Assembly (NCBI RefSeq): GCF_016901775.1 | Contig: NZ_JACJKW010000005.1 | Span: 62,001-126,000 of the forward strand | DNA from: Intestinimonas butyriciproducens | GTDB lineage: Bacteria; Bacillota; Clostridia; Oscillospirales; Butyricicoccaceae | Length of the DNA: 64,000 nucleotides | Reading direction: 5' to 3' | In this document: positions 1 to 7,973 of the stretch, one piece after another | How positions within the stretch are numbered: the first letter of the stretch is position 1 | Layout of the letters: the number at the start of each line of letters is the position of its first letter | Notes under the pieces: model-generated | The model's input: the letters and a program-made list of their open reading frames with translations, nothing else | What the model was told of the DNA's origin: nothing | The model's database searches: none | Program-made: the position numbers and the translations under genes

Positions 1-1
1 G

Positions 2-739
2 AAGGCCATCGAAGAGGGCCGGGGCATTTATGCCAACATCAAAAAATCGGTGCTCTTCCTGCTTTCTTCCAACTTTGGTGAGATCATCACCATGTTTGTA
101 GCCATTCTGGCGGGCCTGGCCGCGCCGTTGAAAGCCATCCACATCCTGTGGGTCAATCTGATCACAGACTCTCTGCCCGGTCTGGCTCTGGGCGTGGACA
201 AAAATGACTCCAAACTCACCATGCGCCGTCCGCCCCGGGATCCTTCGGAAAGCCTGTTTGCCGAAGGCGGCCTGGCCATGACGCTGTTCTATGGTGCGGT
301 GATCGGTCTTTTGACTCTGGGCGCGTTCCTCTTTGTGCCGGTGCGTATGCTTCTGCAGGAGGGCAGCGCGATTACCATCGGCGCCATCGACAAGATTCTG
401 GGCGACAGCGCCATTCTGGCCGAGAGCCAGACCTTTGCCTTTACCGTGCTGGGTATTTCCCAGCTGTTCCATGCCATCGGTATGCGCAATGTGGAGAAAT
501 CGGTGTTCCGCAACAACCTGATGGAAAACCGGTTTATGATCCTGGCTGTGATCATCGGCTTTGTGCTTCAGATCGCTGTGACCGAGATTCCCTTCCTGGT
601 CCGGGTGTTTGGCACATACAGCCTGCATCTCAACGAGTGGCTCATTCTGACGGCGGTGTCCGCCGTGCCCATGGTGCTCCATGAGCTGCTGGTACCGGTG
701 TTCCGCCACGCTTCCAAAAAGCGCAGCCAGAAAAAATAA
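2..739 (+). CDS. Calcium-translocating P-type ATPase, C-terminal part (partial at window start)
   Basis: The reading frame is open from the first bases of the window, so the 5' end of the gene lies outside. The visible 245 residues begin in the hinge before M5 (AIEEGRGIYANIKKSV) and continue through M5-M10. The M6 segment NLITDSLPGLALGVD and the following MRRPPRD loop are typical of SERCA/PMCA-like bacterial Ca2+ pumps (P2 ATPases). The phosphorylation DKTG and nucleotide-binding domains are missing because of the window edge. The product should be a cytoplasmic-membrane cation exporter; Ca2+ specificity is inferred from the M6 motif. A bidirectional terminator follows. Confidence 0.88.
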   Translation, partial: KAIEEGRGIYANIKKSVLFLLSSNFGEIITMFVAILAGLAAPLKAIHILWVNLITDSLPGLALGVDKNDSKLTMRRPPRDPSESLFAEGGLAMTLFYGAVIGLLTLGAFLFVPVRMLLQEGSAITIGAIDKILGDSAILAESQTFAFTVLGISQLFHAIGMRNVEKSVFRNNLMENRFMILAVIIGFVLQIAVTEIPFLVRVFGTYSLHLNEWLILTAVSAVPMVLHELLVPVFRHASKKRSQKK

Positions 740-752
740 TTCAGAGCAAAAG

Positions 753-784
753 AAAAAATCCCGGGGATTTCCCCGGGATTTTTT
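753..784. terminator. Bidirectional Rho-independent terminator
   Basis: A perfect stem of ATCCCGGGG/CCCCGGGAT is flanked by A6 on the left and T6 on the right. It separates the P-type ATPase (+) from the convergent aminotransferase (-) and can serve both. Confidence 0.85.
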
Positions 785-844
785 ACGCTGTGGCGAAAAG
801 CGGCCAACGCCATTTTTGGGTTTTACAGGCGGTCACGCCGCTTA

Positions 845-1705
845 TCAGCAGGAGAAGGTCTGGCTGTGAGTCTCTTCGTTGAACCAGGCGGCATAGGCGT
901 CCTGGAGACGCTTCACCAGATCCTGGGCCTTGCCGCCCACCGGCTTGCCGTCGATGTGGCTCACCCGGTTGCACAAAGCACCGGAGTTGGTCACCAGCAC
1001 TTCGTCGGCATCAAACAGCTCTTTCAGGGTGATGGGGGCCTCCTTCACCGGAATGTCCATCTTGTGGGCCAGCTCCATCAGGTGCTTGCGGGTGATGCCC
1101 GGCAGGATCAGGTTGTCGGCGGGAGGGGTGCACAGCGCCCCGTCCTTGATCATCATGATGTTGCTGTGGAAGCCTTCGGTCACATAATCCCCCCGGTGAT
1201 AGACGGCTTCGTCCACACCCTGCTCCACGGCCTGCTGGGCGGTGAGCACATTGGGCAGCAGGTTGAGGGTCTTCACATTGAGCATATGATGGCGGATATC
1301 GGGGGCGGTCATCAGCGTGAGCACCTTTTCCGGCGGGGTCATCTCACAGGGGGTGAGGTAGACCAGAAGATTGGCCGGTGTGCCCTGGGGAGGAAAGGCG
1401 TGATTCCGCTCTCCCGAGCCTCGGGTGGTGTGCCAGTAAAGGAGATAGCAGCCGTCCTCCACCTGGGCGCACAGGTCGCACAAAAGCTGGCGCAGCTCCT
1501 GTTTGCTCATGGCAAAGGGGATGCGGGCGGCCTGGAAACTGCGGAAAAACCGGTCGATGTGATCATCGATGGCAAAGGGGATGTGGTTGGCCGAGGTGGT
1601 GGCGTCGTAGACGCCGTCGCCGAAATAAAGCCCCCGGTCGGTAAAGGGGACGGTAAGCTCCTCCGGAGCGCCGATCTTGCCGTTGTAATAGCCGAGACTT
1701 TTCAT
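845..1705 (-). CDS. dat: D-amino acid aminotransferase (PLP fold type IV)
   Basis: This 286-residue protein has the size of D-alanine aminotransferases (about 280). It would interconvert D-alanine and 2-oxoglutarate with pyruvate and D-glutamate, supplying peptidoglycan precursors. The PLP lysine lies in NVKTLNLLPNVL at residue 145 and the cofactor-ring glutamate in TEGFHSN at residue 177, the same numbers as in the classic Bacillus enzyme. N-terminal FTDRGLYFGDGVYD is the fold IV signature. The ATG at 1705 is preceded by AGGAAGG. A branched-chain or 4-amino-4-deoxychorismate activity cannot be excluded from sequence, but the LNLLPNV block favours Dat. Confidence 0.88.
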   Translation of the reverse strand: MKSLGYYNGKIGAPEELTVPFTDRGLYFGDGVYDATTSANHIPFAIDDHIDRFFRSFQAARIPFAMSKQELRQLLCDLCAQVEDGCYLLYWHTTRGSGERNHAFPPQGTPANLLVYLTPCEMTPPEKVLTLMTAPDIRHHMLNVKTLNLLPNVLTAQQAVEQGVDEAVYHRGDYVTEGFHSNIMMIKDGALCTPPADNLILPGITRKHLMELAHKMDIPVKEAPITLKELFDADEVLVTNSGALCNRVSHIDGKPVGGKAQDLVKRLQDAYAAWFNEETHSQTFSC

Positions 1706-1780
1706 GGGAAAGTGCCTTCCTTTCTGTATTTTTGTAAAATGGCCGATGAAAGCAGTATACCACAGCCCTTTAAAAGAGAA

Positions 1781-1809
1781 AAGAGCCGGAAAAATTTTCT
1801 CCGGCTCTT
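1781..1809 (-). terminator. Terminator for uppP
   Basis: The stem AAGAGCCGGA/TCCGGCTCTT is followed on the minus strand by TTCTCTTTTA. It lies between uppP and the dat leader, so uppP and dat appear to be separate units. The rest of 1810-1933 contains only an imperfect CTTTGCCC/GGGGCAAAG stem. Confidence 0.7.
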
Positions 1810-1933
1810 AGACTGTCAAAAGCGTATCTGGTCCATAACCTCACAGGAAAATATTCTTTGCCCGGGCATGGAAAACCTGCCGGGGCAAAGAGAAGAATGG
1901 GGCCGGCAGCAAGCCGCTGGCCCTTGCATGAGA

Positions 1934-2749
1934 TTATTTGAGGATATAGAAATAGCCCAGCACCAGAAGTCCCAGCACGATGCGATACCAGCCGAAGGCT
2001 GTGAAATCGTGGCGGCGGATATAGTGCAGAAGGAAGCGGATGGCGAAGAGGGAGACCAGGAAGGCCACAACAGCACCGGTGAGCAGCACGGCCCACTCAG
2101 CGCCGGTAAAGGCAAAGCCCACCTTCAAAAGCCGCAGGAAGCTGGCGCCCAGCATCACCGGGATGGCCAGGAAGAAGGAAAACTCCGAAGCCACTTTCCG
2201 GGAGCAGCCCAGAATGGATGCGCCCAGGATGGTAGAACCGGAACGGGAGGTGCCGGGAACCAAAGAGAGGCACTGGAATACGCCGATGAGAAAGGCGGTC
2301 TTATAGCTCAGGCGGTCGATTTGGTCCACCTTGGGCGTGCGCTTGTTTCTTTCCAGCACCAGAAAGGCGATGCCGTAAATGATAAGGGCCAGAGCCACCA
2401 CGGAGGCGGTGCTGATGCGCTCTACTGCTTCATCGAAGAGGATGCCCAACACGCCGGCGGGAATGGCGGCCACAATGATATGAAGCCATAGGGAAATGGT
2501 ATCGATCTTCTGGTTCCGGTCCTTTTTGGGAGAAAAGGGGTTGAGCTGATGGAAATAAAGCACCACCACCGCCAGAATGGAGCCTAGCTGGATCACCACC
2601 AGGAAGGTGTTCCAGAATTCCGGGGTGCAGCGGAGATGGACCAGCTCGTCCAGCAGGATCATATGGCCGGTGGAGCTGATGGGGAGCCATTCGGTGATGC
2701 CCTGCACCAGGCCGAAAAGCACCGCCTTGAGAAGTTCGATCAAAAGCAT
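1934..2749 (-). CDS. uppP: Undecaprenyl-diphosphatase (BacA family)
   Basis: An integral membrane protein of 271 residues, the usual length. It dephosphorylates undecaprenyl diphosphate to recycle the lipid carrier for peptidoglycan and wall polymers, and over-expression in other species gives bacitracin resistance. Both family signatures are present: GITEWLPISSTGH near the N terminus and VPGTSRSGSTILGAS in the middle. The start was set at the ATG of MLLIELLKAVLFG (2749), which has GGAGGAC six bases upstream. An in-frame ATG at 2794 would add 15 residues but lacks a ribosome site. It is transcribed divergently from the Mrp gene. Confidence 0.93.
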   Translation of the reverse strand: MLLIELLKAVLFGLVQGITEWLPISSTGHMILLDELVHLRCTPEFWNTFLVVIQLGSILAVVVLYFHQLNPFSPKKDRNQKIDTISLWLHIIVAAIPAGVLGILFDEAVERISTASVVALALIIYGIAFLVLERNKRTPKVDQIDRLSYKTAFLIGVFQCLSLVPGTSRSGSTILGASILGCSRKVASEFSFFLAIPVMLGASFLRLLKVGFAFTGAEWAVLLTGAVVAFLVSLFAIRFLLHYIRRHDFTAFGWYRIVLGLLVLGYFYILK

Positions 2750-2856
2750 AGCAGTCCTCCTTGGGATATGGGTCAAAGTTTCCGTCTGTGCCATTGTAGC
2801 ACATAGTGGGGGAAAAAAGAACCGGGTTTCCCAAATTCACGGGGATTTTTCCCCAC

Positions 2857-2885
2857 TTGCGGCTTTCCCCGGGAGGGGTTATAAT
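2857..2885 (+). promoter_or_regulatory. Sigma-A type promoter for the Mrp-like gene
   Basis: TTGCGG (2857-2862), a 17-base spacer and TATAAT (2880-2885), about 80 bases before the start codon. A minus-strand TACAAT at 2793-2798 is a possible -10 for uppP, but no convincing -35 was found. Confidence 0.65.
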
Positions 2886-2968
2886 AGGGAAGCCGGGAGA
2901 CTCCGGCGGCAAACAAATGGAAAATGCAGTTTATGCGATACTTTATCTGATAAGGAGGCGCACATTCC

Positions 2969-3829
2969 ATGAGCGAAGGGTGCACACACAACTGCGAAAC
3001 TTGCAGCCAAAACTGCGGGGAACGCAATTCTCCCCGGAATATGGTGGAAAAACCCAATCCGGGCAGCCGCGTCAACAAAGTCATTGGCGTCGTCAGCGGC
3101 AAGGGTGGCGTAGGCAAGAGCCTGGTCACTTCTCTTCTGGCGGTGTCCATGCAGAGAAAGGGCTACAAGGCCGCCGTGCTGGACGCCGACATCACCGGCC
3201 CCTCCATTCCCCAGATCTTCGGCGTTCATGAGAAGGCCCGGGGCAACGGCCAGGGCATTCTGCCGGCCCACAGCGAAAGCGGCGTGGATCTGATGTCCAT
3301 CAACCTGCTGCTGGAGCATGAAAGCGACCCTGTGGTGTGGCGCGGTCCGGTGATCGCCACCACTGTCAAGCAGTTCTGGACCGATGTGGTGTGGGGGGAT
3401 GTGGACTTTATGTTTGTGGACATGCCTCCGGGAACCGGTGATGTGCCCCTGACAGTGTTCCAGTCCCTGCCTGTGGACGGCATCATCATCGTCACCTCTC
3501 CCCAGGAGCTGGTGAGCATGATCGTGAAAAAGGCCATGAAAATGGCTCAGCTGATGGATGTGCCCGTCATCGGCGTGGTGGAGAACATGAGCTATGTGGA
3601 GTGCCCCGACTGCGGCAAGAAGATCATGATCTACGGCGAGAGCAAAACCGCTCAGGCCGCCGCGGAGGAAGGTCTGCCCCTGCTGGCCCAGATTCCCATC
3701 AATCCCAAGCTGGCCGCTTTGTGCGATGCCGGAAAGATCCAGGATTTTGAGGGTGACTTCCTGGACAAGGCTGTGAAAATGGTGGAAGATTTCCAGAACT
3801 GGGATCTGGAAGAGGATGAGGATTTCTAA
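2969..3829 (+). CDS. Mrp/NBP35 family P-loop ATPase, iron-sulfur carrier
   Basis: A 286-residue Mrp-type protein that loads or transfers Fe-S clusters in the cytosol. It has the deviant Walker A GKGGVGKS (residues 44-51), the switch DMPPGTGD, and the C-terminal CPDC pair used to bridge a [4Fe-4S] cluster in the dimer. It also carries a cysteine-rich N-terminal extension (CTHNCETCSQNC), like NBP35-type and clostridial Mrp proteins. TAAGGAGGCG precedes the ATG at 2969. In this organism obvious clients include anaerobic Fe-S enzymes, such as the cysteine desulfidase further downstream; that link is inferred. Confidence 0.93.
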   Translation: MSEGCTHNCETCSQNCGERNSPRNMVEKPNPGSRVNKVIGVVSGKGGVGKSLVTSLLAVSMQRKGYKAAVLDADITGPSIPQIFGVHEKARGNGQGILPAHSESGVDLMSINLLLEHESDPVVWRGPVIATTVKQFWTDVVWGDVDFMFVDMPPGTGDVPLTVFQSLPVDGIIIVTSPQELVSMIVKKAMKMAQLMDVPVIGVVENMSYVECPDCGKKIMIYGESKTAQAAAEEGLPLLAQIPINPKLAALCDAGKIQDFEGDFLDKAVKMVEDFQNWDLEEDEDF

Positions 3830-3840
3830 ATAAAGAAAAA

Positions 3841-3875
3841 CAGCAAAGCGGCGGCCAACCGGCTGCCGCTTTGCT
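3841..3875. terminator. Stem-loop between mrp and yaiI
   Basis: CAGCAAAGCGGC and GCCGCTTTGCTG form a long stem. The right arm is followed by CCGAAAGG rather than T, and the uninterrupted A run is on the left, so it is a poor plus-strand terminator and may instead be an mRNA processing or stabilising hairpin. Confidence 0.45.
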
Positions 3876-3895
3876 GCCGAAAGGAGGGGAAATGT

Positions 3896-4342
3896 TTGAA
3901 GGTTTTGGTGGATGCCGATGCCTGCCCGGTGCGGGAGATCATCGTCAGGCTGTGCCGGGAAAAGCACATCCCGCTGGTGATGGTCACCGACACCAGCCAC
4001 CGGATTGATGACGGATACAGCCAGGTGATCACGGTGGACAAAGGGAGGGACAGCGCCGATCTGCGTCTTATCAATGAAGTGGAAAAAGGGGACATCGTTG
4101 TGACCCAGGATTATGGGGTGGCGGCCCTGGCTTTGGGGAAGGGATGCCGGGCCGTAAGTCAGGATGGACTTTTGTTCACCGGGGAAAATATCCAGGGCCT
4201 GCTCTTTTCCCGTCATGTGGGGCAGAAGGTCCGCCGGGGCGGTGGACGAACCCGGGGGCCGAAAAAGAGGGAAAAGGCCCAGGATGCACAGTTTGAACAG
4301 GCTTTCCGCAAACTGCTGGAAGCCCAATGGGCAAAAAAATAA
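3896..4342 (+). CDS. YaiI/YqxD family protein (UPF0178)
   Basis: A 148-residue member of the YaiI/YqxD family, which has a PIN-like/NYN nuclease-type fold and no settled function. The N terminus VLVDADACPVREII and the acidic pair in VTQDYGVAALAL match the family's putative metal-binding residues. Translation must start at TTG 3896, because the ATG four bases upstream is out of frame; AAAGGAGGGG lies at the right distance. It closes a short plus-strand run after the Mrp gene. The role is unknown. Confidence 0.85.
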   Translation: MKVLVDADACPVREIIVRLCREKHIPLVMVTDTSHRIDDGYSQVITVDKGRDSADLRLINEVEKGDIVVTQDYGVAALALGKGCRAVSQDGLLFTGENIQGLLFSRHVGQKVRRGGGRTRGPKKREKAQDAQFEQAFRKLLEAQWAKK

Positions 4343-4388
4343 AAGCGCGGCCAACCTTGTGACAAACCAAGGGTCAGGCCGCGCTTTT
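4341..4388. terminator. Bidirectional terminator between yaiI and lysR
   Basis: AAAAGCGCGGCC and GGCCGCGCTTTT form a 12-bp stem with A/T tails on both sides, between convergent genes. Confidence 0.8.
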
Positions 4389-4439
4389 CCTGTGCCGCGA
4401 AACTCTCCTGGCGCAGTCCATGCGCCCAGAGAAAGAGGA

Positions 4440-5354
4440 TCAGGCTTTTTCCGGATGCTGTTCAAAATATTCCCGGGCAAATTTCATAAAAGCTTCTGCT
4501 GCCGGGGAAAGGGGACGGTCCTTGTGGTAGACGAAATAGAATTTCCGCTTTAGAAATTCGCTCTTCAGATCAAAAATCAGAAGCAGGCCGAAGCGGGCGT
4601 AATCCTCTGCGGCGATGCGGGAAGTGATGGAGACGCCCAGTCCCTTGGAGACCGCCTGTTTGATGCTTTCGGTGCTGTCCATCTGGGCGATGAGGTGGAG
4701 GGATTTGGGATCCACGCCCATGTTGCTCAGGGATTCCTCGGTTTCCTTTCGGGTGCCGGAGCCGTATTCCCGCAGGATAAAGGGCTCTTTTTTCAGCATG
4801 GACAGAGGAAAATCCCCTTTCAGCTCCCGGTATTTTTCCAGGTTGGGGGTGATGAGAACCAACTGGTCGGAGGCAAAGGGCTCAAAGACGCATTTGTTCT
4901 TTTCCAGCTGGGTGCCCACAATGCCGATCTCGGCGTCCATGTTGATGATGTGGTTGGCCACTTCCCGGCTGTCATATTGCTTCAGCTCGAAAAACAGATT
5001 GGGATAGTCCTTGGCCATCTGGGGCAGAAGCTCAGGGAGAAGATACTGGGAGGGGACGGTGGACGCGGCGATCTCCAGTGTGCCCCGGATATCGGTGGCG
5101 CAGCTTTTCACCGACAAAATGGCTTTGTCCCGCATACGCAGCATTTCGCTGGCGTATTCGTAGAAGATTTTTCCCGCCTTGGAAGGGTAGACTTCCTTGG
5201 TGGAGCGGATGATGAGCTTTGTGCCAAATTCGCTTTCCAATGCGCTGATGTGAGCGCTGATGGTGGGCTGGGAAAGATAGATTTCCTCTGCCGCTTTGGA
5301 AAAGCTTTTGAACTTGATCACATTCACAAAGGCTTCCAGTTGCTTGAAATGCAT
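4440..5354 (-). CDS. LysR family regulator, selenium-metabolism associated
   Basis: A 304-residue LysR-type regulator: a winged HTH at residues 1-60 (FSKAAEEIYLSQPTISAHIS) and a periplasmic-binding-like effector domain (about 90-300). It is divergent from selD and belongs to the CysB/CysL-like branch repeatedly seen beside selenium genes in clostridia, so control of selenium genes is the leading hypothesis. The start is the ATG of MHFKQLEAF (5354) with AAGGAAG upstream; an ATG 18 bases earlier has no ribosome site. The dyad at 5384-5400 in the shared promoter region is its probable operator. The effector is not known. Confidence 0.88.
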   Translation of the reverse strand: MHFKQLEAFVNVIKFKSFSKAAEEIYLSQPTISAHISALESEFGTKLIIRSTKEVYPSKAGKIFYEYASEMLRMRDKAILSVKSCATDIRGTLEIAASTVPSQYLLPELLPQMAKDYPNLFFELKQYDSREVANHIINMDAEIGIVGTQLEKNKCVFEPFASDQLVLITPNLEKYRELKGDFPLSMLKKEPFILREYGSGTRKETEESLSNMGVDPKSLHLIAQMDSTESIKQAVSKGLGVSITSRIAAEDYARFGLLLIFDLKSEFLKRKFYFVYHKDRPLSPAAEAFMKFAREYFEQHPEKA

Positions 5355-5383
5355 AATCAGGCTTCCTTTCATTGTGGCTTCCC

Positions 5384-5400
5384 GCAAGGTTATCCCTTGC
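5384..5400. promoter_or_regulatory. Interrupted dyad GCAAGG-N5-CCTTGC, probable LysR operator
   Basis: A perfect 6-bp inverted repeat sits 30-46 bases upstream of the LysR start and overlaps the selD -35 hexamer by four bases. Short interrupted dyads with about this spacing are typical LysR targets. Its outer left arm, TCCCGCAAGG (5380-5389), is repeated as its reverse complement over the selA -35 (9728-9737). Confidence 0.5.
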
Positions 5401-5425
5401 CAAGAGCGGTTTGTTGCGATATGAT
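5397..5425 (+). promoter_or_regulatory. selD promoter
   Basis: TTGCCA (5397-5402), a 17-base spacer and TATGAT (5420-5425), about 50 bases before the selD ATG. The -35 is embedded in the LysR dyad. Confidence 0.65.
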
Positions 5426-5475
5426 ATGCAATGACATCGGCCCGCGGCCGGTGAAAACAAAAGAGAAAGGCGGTA

Positions 5476-6519
5476 ATGGCAATGAACGGAAAACCCAGGC
5501 TCACTGAGCTGACCAAAAGCGGTGGGTGAGCATCCAAGATAGGACCGGGTGTCCTCAATGACGTCCTTGCCAAATTGCCCAAATTCCAGGACGAAAATCT
5601 GCTGGTGGGGTTTGATTCCAGCGACGATGCCGCCGTTTACAAGGTGCGGGAGGATCTGGCCATTGTGCAGACAGTGGACTTCTTTCCCCCCATGGTGGAC
5701 GACCCCTATGTATTTGGCCAGATCGCGGCCACCAATTCCCTCAGTGATGTATACGCCATGGGCTCCACTCCGGCGACGGCCATGAACCTCATCTGCTTCC
5801 CTTCCTGCCTGCCGGTGAGCATCATGGGCGAAATACTGGCGGGTGGCTATGCCAAAGTGCAGGAGGCCGGCGCCATCATTGCCGGCGGCCATACCATCGA
5901 AGACGAAGAACCCAAATACGGCCTGTGCGTCACCGGCTTCATCCATCCCAAGGATGTGCTGACAAACGCCGGATGCCAGGTGGGTGACGCCCTGGTGCTC
6001 ACAAAGAGCCTGGGCACCGGCATTCTGTCCACCGGCGGCAAAGCCGATCTGCTCACCGATGGGGAATATAAGCGCATGGTGGAGCTGATGACCACCCTGA
6101 ACAAAAACGCCCGGGACTGCATGGTCCGGGTGGGAGCTCATGCCTGTACCGACATCACCGGCTTCGGCTTTCTGGGCCATGCCTACGAAATGGCGGCGGG
6201 CAGCGGTATGACGCTGGTTATCGATTCCCGCCGGGTGCCGGTGGAAAAGAAGGCCCTGGAATTGGCCCAGGAGGGGATCATTCCCGGCGGGGCCTATAAC
6301 AACCGGGGCTATCTCCAGGACGATGTGGAGATGGGAGCCGGGGTGTCTCTGGAGCTGAGCGATGTGCTCTACGATCCCCAGACTGCCGGCGGTCTGCTCA
6401 TCTCCCTGCCGGAGCACAAAGCGCCGGAGCTGCTGCGTCAGCTGGAAGAGTTCACCGGCGACGCCCGTTTGGTGGGGTATGTGAAGCCCTTTGACGGCAA
6501 GAGCATCGTGGTGAAGTAA
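5476..6519 (+). CDS. selD: Selenide, water dikinase, selenocysteine-containing (UGA at codon 18)
   Basis: SelD makes monoselenophosphate from selenide and ATP, the selenium donor for SelA. The frame runs from ATG 5476 (AAAGG upstream) through an in-frame TGA at 5527-5529 to the TAA at 6517-6519, giving 347 residues. TGA falls where SelD proteins carry the active-site Cys/Sec (KSGG-U-ASKIGPG, followed by the conserved lysine). Downstream are the ATP/metal motifs GFDSSDDAAVY, DFFPPMVDDPY, AGGHTIEDEEPKYGL, TDITGFGFLGHAYE and DPQTAGGLL. The upstream codons and UGA context show this is a selenoprotein and not a truncated gene starting after the TGA. A hairpin suitable as a bacterial SECIS follows the UGA. 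Confidence 0.95.
5541..5555 (+). promoter_or_regulatory. Putative bacterial SECIS hairpin of selD
   Basis: AGGAC/GTCCT stem with loop CGGGT begins 11 bases after the UGA (5527-5529). The loop contains the G-U dinucleotide typical of SelB-binding apical loops. Confidence 0.55.
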
Positions 6520-6586
6520 AAAGCATTCGGGCTGCTGAGCGACCCAACAGCGAAAAGAGATTGCTTGTTTTACCCCCTATTGATTT

Positions 6587-6708
6587 GCAAAAAGCCGCGA
6601 CCTGTGCGTGGATTTTTGCGGATCGAGAGGGGCAAGTGTGGCCAAATGGCTGCACGCAGACCCTTGCAAAAATTCGAAAAAGTGGATTTTGACACTTTTT
6701 CGACACGC
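6587..6708 (+). repeat. Dispersed 3'-UTR structured repeat, copy A
   Basis: About 122 bases downstream of selD and in its orientation. Three stem-loops are visible: hairpin 1 GCAAAAAGCC...TTTTTGC with loop ACCTGTG; a middle arm around AAGTGTGGCC-AAAT-GGCTGCAC enclosed by AGGG/CCCTT; and hairpin 3 GAAAAAGTG...CACTTTTTC (6676-6701). Copies C and D share the layout and copy B only the last part. No protein-coding potential is evident. Confidence 0.85.
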
Positions 6709-6712
6709 TAGA

Positions 6713-6740
6713 GCGGGACCCTCGTGGGTCCCGCTTTTTT
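6713..6740 (+). terminator. Terminator of selD / repeat copy A
   Basis: GCGGGACCC-TCGT-GGGTCCCGC followed by T6. The T run is only on the plus-strand side. Confidence 0.88.
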
Positions 6741-6747
6741 GTTTGTT

Positions 6748-7902
6748 TTAGCCCTGGGTGAGGATCTTCCGCAGACCTTCGATGCAGGTGTCCACTTCCT
6801 CCGGGGTGTTGTGATGGCTGAAGGAGAAGCGGACGGTGCCTTGGGGGAAAGTGCCCAGGCTCTTGTGGGCCCGGGGGGCACAGTGGAGGCCGCAGCGGGT
6901 CATGACGCCATACTGGTTGTCCAGCAGGAAGGAGACTTCCGCATTGTCCATCTTCTGAAAATCAAGGGAGACGATGGCCGCCCGGTCCTGGGTATTCAGT
7001 TTGCCCACCACGCGGGTATCGGGCAGGGTGAGGGCGCCGTCGATGAACCGCTGGCAGATGGCAAGCTCCTGCCGGGCGATGTTTTCCATGCCGTATTCCT
7101 CCAGATAGGTAAGGGCCCGGTGGAGTCCGGCGATGCCCGGCAGATTCATGGTACCCGATTCAAACCGGTCGGGCATGAAGTCGGGCACTTCTTCGCTATC
7201 GCTGCGGGAGCCGGTGCCGCCGGAGATGAGGGGAGTCATCTGAGAACACAGCTCGTCCCGCAGCAGCATGCCGCCCACGCCCTGAGGACCACGCAGGCCC
7301 TTGTGGCCGGTGAAGCACAGAGCGTCGATGTGCATTTTTTCCATGTCGATAGGAAAGACACCGGCGGTCTGGGCGGTGTCCACCACAAAGATCAGGCCAT
7401 GGCGGGCGCAAATCTCACCCACCTTCTGGATGGGCAGCATGGTGCCGCACAGATTGGAGGCGTGGAGCATCATCACAGCCCGGGTGTTGGGGCGAATCAG
7501 GTCCTCCACCTTCTGGGGGTCCAGCACCCCGTCCCGGTCGGCCTGGGCGGCGTCAAAACTCACGCCCTGATGGGCCATCTGCACCAGGGGGCGCATCAGG
7601 CCGTTGTGCTCCATGGAGCTGACGATCACATGATCTCCCGGCTTGAGCAGGCCCTTGATCACATAGTTGAGGGAGTAGGTGATGCTGGGAGTAAAGACCA
7701 CATTGCGGGATTCTGAAAAATGAAACAGACGGCACAGCTGCTCCCGGGTGGTGAGCACCATGTCGGCCACTTCGTAGGCGCCTTCATAGCCGCCCCGGTT
7801 GATGTTGTAGGCCCCATGCTCGATGATATCCCGGATCGCGTCTCCCACCCCAGGGGCTTTGGGGAAGGAGGTGCTGCCGTTGTCGAAATAGATTTTCTCC
7901 AC
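6748..7902 (-). CDS. Class V aminotransferase, cysteine desulfurase/selenocysteine lyase-like
   Basis: A 384-residue PLP enzyme of the NifS/Csd superfamily. The PLP lysine is in [18 protein letters not shown] and the aspartate/glutamine contacts in [14 protein letters not shown]. The mobile loop with cysteine ([14 protein letters not shown]) resembles that of the clostridial cysteine desulfurase family found in selenium clusters. It could release selenide or sulfide from (seleno)cysteine for SelD; this role is inferred from position between selD and yedE. The start was set at GTG 7902, seven bases after GGAGGG; the ATG at 7938 lies inside the leader hairpin. A terminator-like leader hairpin precedes it. 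Confidence 0.87.
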   Translation of the reverse strand: MEKIYFDNGSTSFPKAPGVGDAIRDIIEHGAYNINRGGYEGAYEVADMVLTTREQLCRLFHFSESRNVVFTPSITYSLNYVIKGLLKPGDHVIVSSMEHNGLMRPLVQMAHQGVSFDAAQADRDGVLDPQKVEDLIRPNTRAVMMLHASNLCGTMLPIQKVGEICARHGLIFVVDTAQTAGVFPIDMEKMHIDALCFTGHKGLRGPQGVGGMLLRDELCSQMTPLISGGTGSRSDSEEVPDFMPDRFESGTMNLPGIAGLHRALTYLEEYGMENIARQELAICQRFIDGALTLPDTRVVGKLNTQDRAAIVSLDFQKMDNAEVSFLLDNQYGVMTRCGLHCAPRAHKSLGTFPQGTVRFSFSHHNTPEEVDTCIEGLRKILTQG

Positions 7903-7920
7903 GATAAACCCTCCAATAAA

Positions 7921-7951
7921 AAGGCCGTTTCGTCCCAAAGGGACACGGCCC
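7921..7951 (-). promoter_or_regulatory. Leader hairpin with T-tract (attenuator-like)
   Basis: On the minus strand GGCCGT-GTCCC-TTT-GGGAC-GAA-ACGGCC is followed by TTTTTATT and then the GGAGGG ribosome site. It lies between the TATAAT at 7968-7973 and the GTG start of the aminotransferase. Confidence 0.55.
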
Positions 7952-7967
7952 GTCCAGATGTACCCTT

Positions 7968-7973
7968 ATTATA
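7968..7973 (-). promoter_or_regulatory. -10 element for the class V aminotransferase
   Basis: A minus-strand TATAAT about 65 bases before the GTG start. No good -35 hexamer was found at 16-18 bases. The 7974-8124 stretch is AT-rich and should also hold the yedE promoter (TTGAAA with TATACA further right is a weak candidate). Confidence 0.5.

Noticed and set aside
866-2491. A 541-codon open frame on the plus strand across dat and uppP
   Set aside because: It is antisense to two clear minus-strand genes with family motifs, crosses the uppP terminator, and its translation is low-complexity His/Gly/Gln-rich, an antisense artefact of GC-rich DNA.
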